Below are positions 21,911 through 31,895 of a DNA stretch of 64,000 nucleotides, in pieces; the stretch's first letter is position 1; each line of letters begins with the position of its first letter. The DNA is from Elgaria multicarinata webbii. Taxonomy: Eukaryota; Chordata; Lepidosauria; Squamata; Anguidae. The stretch lies in contig NC_086172.1 in assembly GCF_023053635.1 (NCBI RefSeq), positions 126,207,681-126,271,680 of the forward strand, written 5' to 3'. The notes beneath the pieces are model-generated. The model saw nothing but the letters and a program-made list of their open reading frames with translations. It was not told the DNA's origin and searched no databases. Both the position numbers and the translations under genes were made by a program.

Positions 21911-22757
21911 TGTCATGCCCTGCATGGAACCGGAGTCGGGAGATGAGGGGGAGTTGGCAGAGGCTGGACCCAGTACAGTGGGGCCTGGCTCAGGAGAGGA
22001 GAATGGACTGGCAGAGGCTGTGGCAGAGCCTCAGGGAGAGGAGCCACGGCCAGCAGGAACCTCTGCCAGCTCTGAGGGCCTGATGCCAGCAAAGACTCTG
22101 GAAGAGCAGCAGGGATCTGAGGAGGAGACGGAGAAGCCCGGTTTCAGCCAGTTCCGGGCGGAGAAGGCCACCCGACGCAGGTCTAGCCGTCTCCAACAGA
22201 AATGCCAAGCACTCAGAGACCAGCTGCGGAACGCTGACTCAGCACTCTGACTAAGGATAAAAGAGCAGCCGGGAGCCCTGCCAAATTGTCAGAGATTATC
22301 TGAGCTTTCTGGCGAAAGCCTTGGTTCCTGCATCTCGTGACCTCGTGCCTTGCTCCCTGACTCCTGGTTCCTGATTCCGGCATTGACTCCTGGACCCCGT
22401 GACCACGCCTTGCTTCTCTGGACTCCTGGTTGACCACGGACTGGTTTGTGACTACGCTTGCCTGTTATTGCCCCTGGACTTTTGGACTGTTGTTTGGACT
22501 TTGCTGAATGCTGGCTGCGCTGACCCTGGACTGGACTCTCGACTACCTGCTTTGCCAACTCCCTAGACTTTGGACTGGACATTGACTTCTCTGTAAGCTT
22601 GAATCCTGATCTGCAACGTCCTTTTGCTTTTACGTTCAAAGCTCCGTTTGCACTGCCTTCCCTGAACTGTTTGTATACTGCAATAAACTCATCTGTTGCT
22701 TAGTTACCCACTGGTCTAATCTGTCTTTGTCAAGCCATTTGGCAGCTTTCCCGGACA
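21911..22757 (+). repeat. 3' LTR of the chromovirus
   Basis: It is 847 bp and identical to the 5' LTR except for one base noticed by eye near the R/U5 end. The chromodomain frame stays open into the first 340 bp, giving an acidic E/S/G-rich tail ending in RRSSRLQQK. Confidence 0.95.
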
Positions 22758-22930
22758 GCTTTAAAGGTAATGAAGAACACCTTGTACTTTGCCTGGAAAC
22801 TCATTGGCAGCCTGCGGAGTGATTTTAATGTTGGGGTAATATGCTCACCCCTAGATGTACTGGTGACCAACTTGGCTGCCATATTTTGAACTAGTTGAAG
22901 TTTCCAAACTCGGTACAATGGTAGCCATAT
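22758..22930 (-). mobile_element. L2-type LINE remnant, antisense, right half
   Basis: The minus strand encodes VWKLQLVQNMAAKLVTSTSR and LRRLPMSFQAKYKVFFITFK, matching the L2 RT blocks LQLVQNAAARL and LHWLPVCFRAQFKVLVLTYK in this window. It is separated from its other half by the chromovirus. Confidence 0.65.
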
Positions 22931-22994
22931 TTACAGCGCATTGCAGAAGTCGAGCCTCGATGTTACCAGCTATCATCTTTAGGTCTTCCAACTC

Positions 22995-23400
22995 TAAAAA
23001 AGGGCATAGATGGCAAGGTTCAATACACTTTGAACCTTGTAACCGTACACATTTGAACTGAGGAAACCATTAAGCTTATACACACATTTACTTGAGTTAA
23101 TGAATTCCAATTATGTTTACAAACAACTGGTGTGGTCTGTGGAGGTGTCTGAGGAGGAAACAACAAATGGTGGCAGCAGAATGGGAAACTGAGGGCTAGG
23201 TTGCTGGGCTGTGGAGCTGTGGGGCCTGAAGAATAAAGGCGAGACAGGAGCAGCAGCAGTAGAGGTAAACCCTCAAACACGTCATTAGCACGTGGTCCTG
23301 GGTGCTAGTAGTGTGGACAGTCCTGTTGGGTACTTGTGGGTGTCTCAGGTGAAGTTGGGACGACACAGGGAGCAGGGCATCACAGGGAGTTGTACAACAC
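22995..23400 (+). mobile_element. LTR-like relic and leader, unit I copy
   Basis: It matches 540-870: TTTGAACTGAGGAAACCATT, AACAACTGGTGTGGTCTGTG, TGGTGGCAGCAGAATGGGAA and GGGCTGTGGAGCTGTGGGGC. It is an incomplete, old copy. Confidence 0.5.
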
Positions 23401-23409
23401 ATCTGGAGG

Positions 23410-23580
23410 GTAGTAGGTTGGGGAAGGTTGGTTTAGAGTTACTTTATACTGTAATTTGAAACATTTACATTCTAACGTGTAGTATTTTATGCTTTTAATT
23501 CTTGTGAAACACCCAGAAAGCTTCAAGTACTGAACGGTATAGATATCTAAAAAAATGAATAAATAAAAAAACTGATTTGC
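23410..23580 (+). repeat. L2-like 3' tail fragment
   Basis: It resembles the L2 terminus: CTTGTGAAACACCCAGAAAG, then a GGTATAGATATCTA stretch and AATAAATAAA. It is probably a 5'-truncated retroposed tail. Confidence 0.45.
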
Positions 23581-24210
23581 TGGGATGGATGCACTTGCAA
23601 ACCACTTCTGGTTTGCAGAAAAAATCTACACAAATCCTGTTTGTAGAGCTTAGCGTGACATCCAAACCTGGACACTTGGAGTCCAATATCATGCCTATGA
23701 TATTGGACTCCGCCACCCTAAGATCTTATTGATATAGGGTGGGATATAAATGTTTTAAATAAATAAATAAATAATATCTGTTGTGTGGGGCGAAGACTCG
23801 ACTTTTTTGTGTTGGCATAAAGGTCCAATGCCTGAAGAACATTAAGGATGAACTGAATGGTAGAGTTCTGAGAGATCTCGGATGGAGGAACAAGAAGCCA
23901 GTCATCCAATTAAGGGTATGCTTCTACTCCCCGGAGGCAGAGAAACATGCACACAACCACCATGCAAGTTTGTAAAAACTCTTGGAGCTGTTGCTAACCT
24001 GAAGGAGAGGACTTGGAATTGAAACATTTTGATCCTCATCACAAATCAGAGAAAGCATTGGTATGAAGTCTGGATTGCTATGTGGAAACATGTGTCTTTC
24101 AGGTCCACAGCCATGAACCAAGAGTTGTTTTGTACAAGTGGAAAGATAGTTGCTAAAGTAGTCATCCTGAACATTTTGGTAAGGATAAAAGCAATGAGTT
24201 CTCTGAGATC
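23581..24210 (-). mobile_element. DIRS-type RT relic, antisense, unit I copy (holds a short L2-tail insertion)
   Basis: The minus strand encodes VLSFRLATAPRVFTNLHGG-like and MDDWLLVPPSEISQNST blocks as at 4335-5140. A short piece with GGTGGGATATAAATGTTTTA and an AAATAAAT tail (about 23695-23775) interrupts it and looks like an L2 3' tail insertion. Broken. Confidence 0.6.
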
Positions 24211-24985
24211 CAGGCTCAGGTGACCTCAGTGGCACGGAGTGCCTTTTACAAACTCCGGTTGGTGGCCCAGCTACGCCCCTATCTGGACAGGGATAACCTG
24301 GCTTCAGTTGCCCGTGCTCTGGTAACCTCCAAGTTAGATTACTGCAATGCACTCTACGTAGGGCTGCCTTTGAAGATGGTTCGGAAGCTGCAGCTCGTGC
24401 AAAATGCAGCAGCCAGATTGATTTCGGGAACCAGAAGGTTTGACCATTTAACACCTGCTCTGGTCCGCTTGCACTGGCTGCCTGTATGTTTCCGAGCTCA
24501 ATTCAAGGTGTTGGTTTTGACCTATAAAGCCTTACACGGCTTGGGACCACAATACCTGACGGAACGCCTCTCCCGACGTGAATATACCCGGTCACTACGT
24601 TCAACATCTAAGGTCCTCTTCTGGGTGCCTACTCTGAGAGAGGCTCGGAGTGTGGCAACGAGGGACAGAGCCTTTTCGGTGGTGGCCCCCAGACTATGGA
24701 ACGATCTCCCTGACAAGGCTCGCCTGGCACCAACGCTGCTATCTTTCGGGCACCAGATTAAGACTTCCCTCTTTGCCCAGGCATATGGCGGCACATCTTA
24801 ATCATCCACATGTTTAGTTTTTAACGGTTTTTAATGCTTTATGTGTGTATGTTCTGTGTTTTAGAATTTTAAATTTTGTATACTCGTTTTTCTCTTAATT
24901 TTAGATTTTCTGTAAACCGCCCAGAAAACCCTGGCTATGGGGGCAGTATATAAGTGCAATAAATAAATAAATAAATGCTCTATGA
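24211..24985 (+). mobile_element. L2-type LINE, 5'-truncated 3' end, unit I
   Basis: An open frame of 193 codons (24220-24801) encodes the C-terminal part of an L2 reverse transcriptase: ALVTSKLDYCNALYVGLPLK, LQLVQNAAARLISGTRRF, LHWLPVCFRAQFKVLVLTYK, RSVATRDRAFSVVAPRLWND. The 3' part has TAAACCGCCCAGAAAACCCT, GGGGGCAGTATATAAGTG and an AAATAAAT tail, as in squamate L2. It lacks the endonuclease and most of the RT. Confidence 0.85.
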
Positions 24986-25145
24986 AGTAGCAAGAGAGAG
25001 AAAACTTCTCCAGACGATGAGGTGTTACTCAATGAATAGAAGGCTCATAGTCTCTAAAGGCAATAATTCCGAAGGAAGTGTTATGTGTTAGTGTTGGGGA
25101 GGAAGGATAAAGAACTCTATCCTGTGACCTTGACATGCAATGTCT

Positions 25146-25340
25146 AGTAGGGCTGTGCCCCGCCTTGGACCAAGGCCCCAAATCCGAGCTGAGGCAGTCC
25201 TATTCAGCCCGCCTCGATTCCGAGGCAGTTCTGGCTAAGCCCAAGGTGGCCTGAAGCCAAAGCCAACTGGATCCAAACCTTCGGGCCGCCTCGGCACTTC
25301 AGAGCCAGCCCTCAGCGGGTCCCTTACCTGCTGCTGCTCT
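25146..25340. other. Transposon-like end preceding the palindrome
   Basis: TAGGGCTGTGCCCCGCCTTG resembles the TAGGGCTGTGCACCC end of the palindromic element 290 bp further on. CCTCGG/CCGAGG words are frequent. It is probably a related DNA-transposon fragment, of unknown family. Confidence 0.35.
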
Positions 25341-26048
25341 GCCTCCTCTGCCAGACGTCCTGTATTCAGAACACTGCTGTCTCATTTTCTACCAGCCTGG
25401 ACACTACTGTCTGCAGATTCTTGGGTCCTAGACATTAGGGCTGTGCACCCACTGACCTATTCACCTCGGAGGATGGTTCAAAGCATCTGAAGCAGCTCTG
25501 GTTCCACTTGGGGGTGCTCCGGGAGTTGCCCAAACCGCCTTGGCGCTGAAGCCGAGGCGAAATTCGGGCCCTCCGAGGCAACTTGGACTTTTCTGGGTGC
25601 TGGCTGCGCAGCCGGCACCCAGAAAAGTCTCCCCTTCCCCACTTAGGTGCCTCCGCTGTCCATCACCACCATCCTTGCATCTGGCAGCTTCCACTGTCAC
25701 CGATGCAGAAGACCAAAAGTAGAGGCACCAGGTAAGTGGGGAAGGGAAGAATTTTCTTGGTGCTGGCTGCATAGCCCGGATGCGCAGCTAGCACCCAGAA
25801 AAGTCCAAGTTGCCTTGGAGGGCCTGAATGTTGCCTCGACTTCAGCGCCGAGGCGGGTTGGGCACCCTTGAAGCACCCCCGAGCCAAACCTGGGCTGCTT
25901 CGGGGCTCCGAACCAGCCTCCGAGGTGGATAGGTCGGTGGGTGCACAGCCCTAATGTCTAGGACCCAAGAATCTGCTGACAGTAGTGTCCAGGCTGGTAG
26001 AAAATGAGACAGCAGTATTCTGAATACAGGAGCTTTGGCAGAGGAGGC
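25341..26048. repeat. Large palindrome of about 708 bp (foldback DNA transposon plus flanks)
   Basis: Two arms of over 300 bp face each other around a loop of about 65 bp near 25695. The inner part (25436-25953) starts TAGGGCTGTGCACCCAC and ends with its complement, like a foldback DNA transposon. The inversion continues outside those ends: GTATTCAGAACACTGCTGTC on the left is mirrored by GACAGCAGTATTCTGAATAC on the right. The whole structure recurs at 39811-40518 and 50883-51600. Confidence 0.85.
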
Positions 26049-26420
26049 GACACCGGAATCAGGGCGTCAAAGCCAGTGCTTACAGGCTGGATTTCATTTT
26101 CCATGCTTCTGGCACTATCTTGAAGTCGATGACTACTGTTTTCACTGTTACTGATGAGGTTGATACCGAGGTGACCTGTCAAAGGTTTGCCATGGAAAAG
26201 GTGGTTGTTGCCGCCTGAACCCATGACATGGCTTATATGGCAGGTACTGTTGTTGAATTCCCAAGCTCATGTTCTTTGCTGTTGAGTTCAACCACTTTCA
26301 TTCATTTTACCATGGAAAGACTCCCTCCATCAAATGGTAGTTCTTCAGTTCTAGAGCATGCCTCTGGAGTTAGGACCATTACTCAGAGCCATGCATGTCA
26401 TCTCAATGCAATGACGCCTG
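26049..26420. other. Unassigned sequence after the palindrome
   Basis: No gene is recognised. The end (26385-26430) matches, reversed, the antisense relic at 4110-4150, so part may be internal sequence of the LTR-like element. Confidence 0.35.
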
Positions 26421-26809
26421 TGATGTTCAGCTGCCTAATACGCATTAAATGTAAATATTTGTCAAGTTATGGTTTATATTATGCATAAAGTTCCAGGAAG
26501 TAAGTAGGCTTCAATGTACTTATAATTTATATTTGGGGGTTGAATGCTTGAGTGCTGATTGGATGGTGGAGGGGGAATGCTTGGATTGGCTGTGTGAGAG
26601 GAGGAGGAGCTAGGGAAATGTAGCTCTCTCTCTATATATATATATAGTCTGAGCTGACAGGAAGACTGTGGGGGGGGCGTTATGATTCTGTGAAGTGAAG
26701 GGTAGAAGTGGGGTAGAGAAAGTGAAGGAGTGCTTAAGGAATGTGTATATGATTCTGTGAGGAGAACAGAGATGTATGAGAGAAGTGGATGATTTTATGA
26801 GAATAAAGA
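26421..26809 (+). mobile_element. LTR-like relic, 5' part, unit I end
   Basis: It contains the words GAGTGCTGATTGGATGGTGG, a TATATATATATAG box, GTCTGAGCTGACAGGAAGAC and repeated GATTCTGTGA. It stops at AGAATAAAGAT and is joined there to CR1 sequence, whereas in units II and III it continues. Old and incomplete. Confidence 0.5.
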
Positions 26810-26810
26810 T

Positions 26811-27058
26811 AATAATGGGCTTAATTTACAGGAAGCCAGATTCTGGCTGGACATCAGGAAAAAAATCCTGTTAGAGCAGTATGACAATGGAACCAATTGC
26901 CTAGGGAGGTTGTGGGCTCTACCACACTAGAGGACTTCAAGATGCATCTGGACAGACATCTTTTGGTAAGCTTTAAGGTGGATTTCTTCATTGAACAGGG
27001 GGTTGGACTCGATGGCTTTATAGGTCCCTTCCAACTCTACTATTCTATTATTCTTTGA
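26811..27058 (+). mobile_element. CR1 3' end, unit II copy
   Basis: The CR1 3' untranslated part is repeated without its RT region, starting abruptly at AATAATGGGCTTAATTT. This abrupt start is the duplication junction, not a normal CR1 5' truncation, because the sequence beyond the CR1 is also duplicated. Confidence 0.85.
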
Positions 27059-28139
27059 TCTCACCTGTGGAGATTGGTTCAATAACTGGCGATTTGGCGG
27101 TTCCTCCAAAACTATCTGGATAGGAGACATTAATAAGAGTGAAGCTGTCAGGACTTTTGGTCTCAATACCGTCATGTAAATTTGGTTAATTCCCAATGAT
27201 TCCTTTCGTCCATTTCTCCCCTTCCCTTCTTCTCCTCTAAACCCTCCTTCCTCGCCCTGAATTACCATCTTTTGGTTTTAGATGAGTAGAGTAGATCCTC
27301 TACTCCCAGGTAGGGAAGAAAAGCCCCATTTACCTATTTGGGTAAGGTCGCTTACTCAAGTGTAAGGGACAAGCCCTAGCTGCTGGTTAAATCGCCATGC
27401 GCTTGCTTGCACAGACACACACCTTTTTCCTTTCCCCACGGCTCGGCGGGGAACCAGGGAGGGAATGGTGGACTGGGATTAGTTAAAGACAATGGAATAC
27501 GTGGCAAGAATGTTCCAGGATGCATTGCTAAGAGAATCATGTGATAATGGAGTAATTGCAAGGTCAATGTGGTCTCTCCCCATCCGGGCATGTCAGGAAA
27601 TCGGGGAGGAGGATCAGCTGTGACAGGTCGGCTATTAGCCAATTGTGTGTGTGTAATGTTTCCTCCCTGTATACGACTGGAAGCTAATTTCTGCTCTGGG
27701 CCCTTTTTCCTCTAAATTGGCAAGGGAGAGGGGACCTTTACACAAAGAGATTTCTTGGTACCTGAAGTGAAAAATAAAGCTTTTTCTTTGAACCCGAAAC
27801 GACGCATCCGGAATGCTTTTTATTTTATTTAATTGGGTTGTAATCCACAGTTTTTACAACAATGCCTGCTCAGGGTTTTTTAGATTCCTTGTTTTTCTTC
27901 GCAGTCTCAAGAGAATGCTTTAAAGTATCTTGATATGTTTTTTTGCTGCAGAAATAGAGAGCATCCTGGTCTTGGCAGGTCCATCTGGCTAGCCAATGCT
28001 TGTGGAGAAGAAGGGATAGAAGAGACTATGACAGGTACAGGTTGTCACGAGACATGTGAAGTGGGAGGCCTTTGTGTGTCCACCACTTCTAAATCTCTTC
28101 TCCAAAGCTCAGCCTTAAGTCTATCTGCTCTATGCTTCC

Positions 28140-28170
<31 letters not shown>

Positions 28171-29666
28171 TTTATTTATATAGCACCATCAATGTACATG
28201 CCTTGTTTGTTTAGTGAAGGACAGACAAAGGGAACAGACCTCAGGTACATGCGATACCCCAAACAAAAGAGACAAAATGAATGACGATTGGTTGGAGGAA
28301 GCTTGCTACCACAATGCGTACACTTACAAAATGGGCCTTTTAAGGCCAAACGTCTGAATAAATCCCATGGACTGCAATGGCAGCCTCAAGAAATTTAAAA
28401 TACAAAACTATTCTTTTCTTCTGGATGACAAAGGGTGAAGAGAACAAGAAAAATATAAGAAGATAATATTTGAACTCACTGAAGTTTGAATAGAATGAGA
28501 TAAAAGAAATGCAGACAAAGTTCCCATTAAGGCAAAGTTCCCATTAAGTTCCCATTAAGTGCAATAGCGAAGGAGGATTCACGCCAAAAATGTTTTCCAC
28601 GTATAGAAGTTTCCCAAATTAAGCTCAACGCAGGTGCAGAGCCCACATGTTGATGCACAAAGACAAACTGAAGAATTTCCTGTGAGACAAATTTAATTTA
28701 AAAACTAGTTTCAAACAATATTTATTTACCAAAACAATGAAAATGGCAGTTAAGCTTAACTTAGGGAACATTATTGCAAATGTAAAATTTGATCTGGTTA
28801 AAATTTGAGTTGGTTAACATTGTCAGTGAGCATCTGAGGCAAGATCAATGTTCTAAGGATGGATGTCCTGCCTAGATTGCTTTATATCCCCAACAATACT
28901 CCTTCAACAATACTTCAAACAAATAGAGCAACACTTTAAACTGTTTCTGTGGACTATGGCTACCATTTTAAAACAGAAACTTCTGGTTGAGCAACATAGT
29001 GTTAACCTCTCCATTATGCAAATTTATCATAATACATACCTAATTGCTCTTCAAATTTCTAATAAAAATATTTTTTAAAAAAATCAATGCCAGGCCATTA
29101 CCTACTAGAATAGCAGTGGCTGAGGTAGCCCTGCAGCAACTCTGTGCTGTGCTGGGAACAGAGAAAACAATGACCATTTGCACATAATGAGCTCTTTATA
29201 TCTGGGATAATCCACACATTTTGATAGGCAACAGAAAGGTAATGTGGAAAATTTAGACTGACAGAGCTTTGTATTTCATATCACAGCTCCAAGCTCTTTG
29301 GTGGGTTACAAGATGAATTTGGCTTACCTCCCCTCAGCAAACCTTACAAAATTTAAAACATAAGAATACTATCACTAACAAATTCAATGTAGGTACATTG
29401 GTTGCCTCAGAAGTCCCAGGCCTACTTCAAATGGCAGCGGCTGTGTCAGATTTAAATAAGGCCAACAAATTCCTGTATGACTTAGTTCAAGATACCATTG
29501 CTCCAGACTTGGATTAATCAGAATTGCGGATTTAGAAACTCAACAGAAGCCTTCCTATTGGAAAGCAACCTAGAAATGTGTCAAACAATTTGATATCAAT
29601 CTCAGGTTGTAGCTTGTGTGGGCAGTGCTTAATTGGATTCAGTTGGTGAAGGAACAAGAACACATA
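27059..29666. other. Non-coding stretch, unit II copy of 6526-9129
   Basis: The content is the same as in unit I: a possible LTR-like relic (about 27364-27848), the SINE-like tail at 28138-28203 and a DIRS-terminus fragment near 28557-28687. No gene is seen. Confidence 0.4.
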
Positions 29667-29692
29667 GGGCCTTGCTAGACGAGGCCTTAGCG

Positions 29693-30188
29693 TAGTGGTT
29701 CCCAAACTTTTTCAGGTAACCGCCCCCTTGGTTCCACAAACTCATGCCCAGTGCCCCCTGCGTGCGGCCCCTTTAAATGGGAAGCACCCGCCGCAGACTT
29801 GCCGAGAGAGGGAAGGAAAAGAGAGTGAACGCCTCTGCTTTGCAGCCGACGTGGCGGGGCACACCAAGCAGGGTATGTCTCTTCATTAACGTTTTGGTGC
29901 TTTTGAAACATTTCAATTCACCATTAAAAGGACTCTTCTTAAACGGTATTAATACATGTGTGGATTCTTCCCCTATATGGCTTGGGACCAAACTACCTTC
30001 TCCCATAAAAATGTCCCTCGGTCTTAAGACCTTCTGGAGAGGCGCTTCTTGGAAAAGACCACTTTAAGCTCCCCCCCTGCCACCCCTTTGCCTCTTAGCA
30101 CCCCCTGCCACCCCATTGCCGCTTAACGCCCCCCTATGCAATCCCACCGCCCCCAAGGGGGCAATACCGCCCACTTTGGGAACCACTG
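29693..30188. mobile_element. Nested hAT-type element, unit II copy
   Basis: It is 496 bp, flanked by the same CCTTAGCG 8-bp duplication as in unit I, showing that the insertion predates the I/II duplication. Confidence 0.85.
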
Positions 30189-30539
30189 CCTTAGCGCGCT
30201 GTGAGGCCTGGTTTCCCTGCTGTGCATCCAGATGACGCACAGGGGAATCCGGGCCCAGGCTGCATTGAAATCTCCCCTAACGCGCCATAAGCGAATTCGC
30301 TTATGGCGTGCCTTTTCTACAACCCCGGCCTGAGGCCGGGGTTGCGGAACGTCTAGCAGGGTCCGTGGCTTTTTGCAGCTACTCACTGACTCACGAGTAG
30401 CCGGGAAAAGCCACGGACTGGGCACAGCGCTCTTACGAGCGCTGTGCCCATCGGACTGGGGGGGGGATCCTGGGGGGGGATAAAGGGGCAGGGGGAAGGC
30501 CAGACCTGCCAGGAGAGAGGGGGGGAAGCCGGACATCGG

Positions 30540-30775
30540 CGATGGCAAGGGAGGGGGCAAAGATCGGGGATGGGGCTGCCAAGGGAGGGGGCAAAGATCA
30601 GGGACGGGGCTGCCAAGGGAGGTGGCAAAGATCGGGGACAGGGCTGCCAAGGGAGGGGGCAAAGATGGGGACGGGGCTGCTAAGGGAGAGGGCAAAGATC
30701 AAGGACGGGGCTGCCAAGGGAGGGGGCAAAGATGGGGACGGGGCTGCCAAAGAAGGGGGGAGAAGATCGGGGACG
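30540..30775. repeat. Minisatellite, about seven units, unit II
   Basis: It has the same roughly 34-bp unit as at 10003-10275 but one fewer. The missing unit corresponds to the one reading GATCAGAGACGGGG in unit I. Confidence 0.85.
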
Positions 30776-31065
30776 GGATCAGAGATGGCGGATGTGGGGA
30801 GGATGAGCGAGCAGGCAGGGGGCCATGGGGAGGGATCAGCAGCGGGTGGGGGGCTTAATTTTAAAAGAAAAGGCGCTTACCTTGTCCGGCAGCTTCGGGG
30901 CGCACGTGGCCCCTTTAACAACAACCAAAAAAAAAGGGCCGATGCTGCAGGGCTTCTGTAGTCCCTGCGCGTCGGCTGTCTAGGAGGCGGGGCGGCACGC
31001 GCTAAAGTTAGCGCGCCGTCGCCCCGCCTCCATGCCGGCTTTTCCGGCATGGTCTAGCAAGGCCC

Positions 31066-31895
31066 ATAGACACACAGGCATAGCTGCAATAATAAATTAG
31101 CCACAACTTTATTGACTTCCTTGAATAGGCTTGGTGTTGGCATAGGGCATGGATCCTATCATTAGCCAGCTCACCTGCTGACTGATTCCTCATTCTGGCC
31201 CACATGCCAGGAGCACTGGTGGTGATGGAAGGGCCAGGGGCACACCACAGTGCAGATTGCAAATGTGAATGACTTTCCACAACCACAGACGTAGCCAGCT
31301 CACAGCCCCCATGTTGGTCTGGTCTTGGTGTCACATCCCCAAGATCCATTATGGGAATCCTCACTGTGGGAGAACAGGGAGTCCAATCCCAATCCTCTCA
31401 CCAATGGATCCAGCCTAATGCTCCTCATGCCTACATAAATTGTGACAAAAGTTATAAAATGAACCACCAACAAGGAATTTACTGATAACCCAGATCTATT
31501 TATTTACAATGGAATTAATCTTGCAATGGGGAAAGTAAAAACTCTGCAAAGTCTTTGTCAATTGGTATGCAGGTAAAATTCCTTCAATGTCCCATTATCT
31601 CACAAAACCTTTTGCCACTGTAAAACATCTTACTACGGAGATAGGGTGCATGGGGAAGTCAGCAACTGCCATCCTGGAGCTGCACAGGTGGTCTGCCTTT
31701 AGGAGCCTCAGGCTAAACTGGAATGAGAACAAAGAAGATATCTTACTCTGCTGTATGACATAGCAGTCCCCTCCTGGGAAGGAGATATGGCTGCTACAGC
31801 TGTGCAGCCATATCTCCTCACCAGCCCATCCTCCTGCTTGCCTCCACAAATCACAACTCCCCAATAAGAGGGAAACTGAGGGTATTCGAAGTAAG
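31066..31895. other. Non-coding stretch, unit II copy of 10564-11395
   Basis: No gene is recognised. The 14-bp-arm hairpin recurs at about 31781-31817. Confidence 0.4.

Larger units (their letters stand above)
16697..22762 (+). mobile_element. Ty3/Gypsy chromovirus with both LTRs and 5-bp target duplication
   Basis: A nearly whole element of 6056 bp (16702-22757) is flanked by GCTTT on both sides. Its two 847-bp LTRs begin TGTCATG and end CCGGACA; I noticed one difference between them, so the insertion is very recent. Parts in order: 5' LTR, gag, protease, reverse transcriptase, RNase H, integrase, chromodomain, purine tract, 3' LTR. Units II and III have the empty site (37197-37201 and 48123-48127). 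It sits in an antisense L2 remnant upstream of ADAM copy I. It looks close to whole, with about one break. Confidence 0.95.
6274..26809. repeat. Tandem duplication unit I (carries ADAM copy I)
   Basis: This segment is near-identical to 26811-41285 once the chromovirus at 16702-22757 is set aside: about 14.48 kb in both. Shared features in the same order are the CR1 3' end, nested DNA transposons with a minisatellite, solo LTR, ADAM gene, antisense L2, LTR-like relic, DIRS RT relic, L2, large palindrome and LTR-like end. Offsets between the copies step by about 34 bp at the minisatellite and by about 6.06 kb at the chromovirus. The similarity appears to be well above 95% by eye. Confidence 0.9.
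29667..31065. mobile_element. GGGCCTTGCTAGAC-ended DNA transposon, unit II copy
   Basis: It has the same 14-bp inverted ends and ATA flanks as 9130-10563, with the same nested hAT element, hairpins and minisatellite. Confidence 0.75.

Noticed and set aside
24220-24801. 193-codon open frame as a host gene, also at 38658-39239
   Set aside because: It is the C-terminal part of an L2 reverse transcriptase followed by an L2 3' end and AAAT tail.
25461-25887. Frames encoded in the palindrome arms
   Set aside because: The same peptides appear from both arms in mirror positions, as expected for an inverted repeat rather than a gene.
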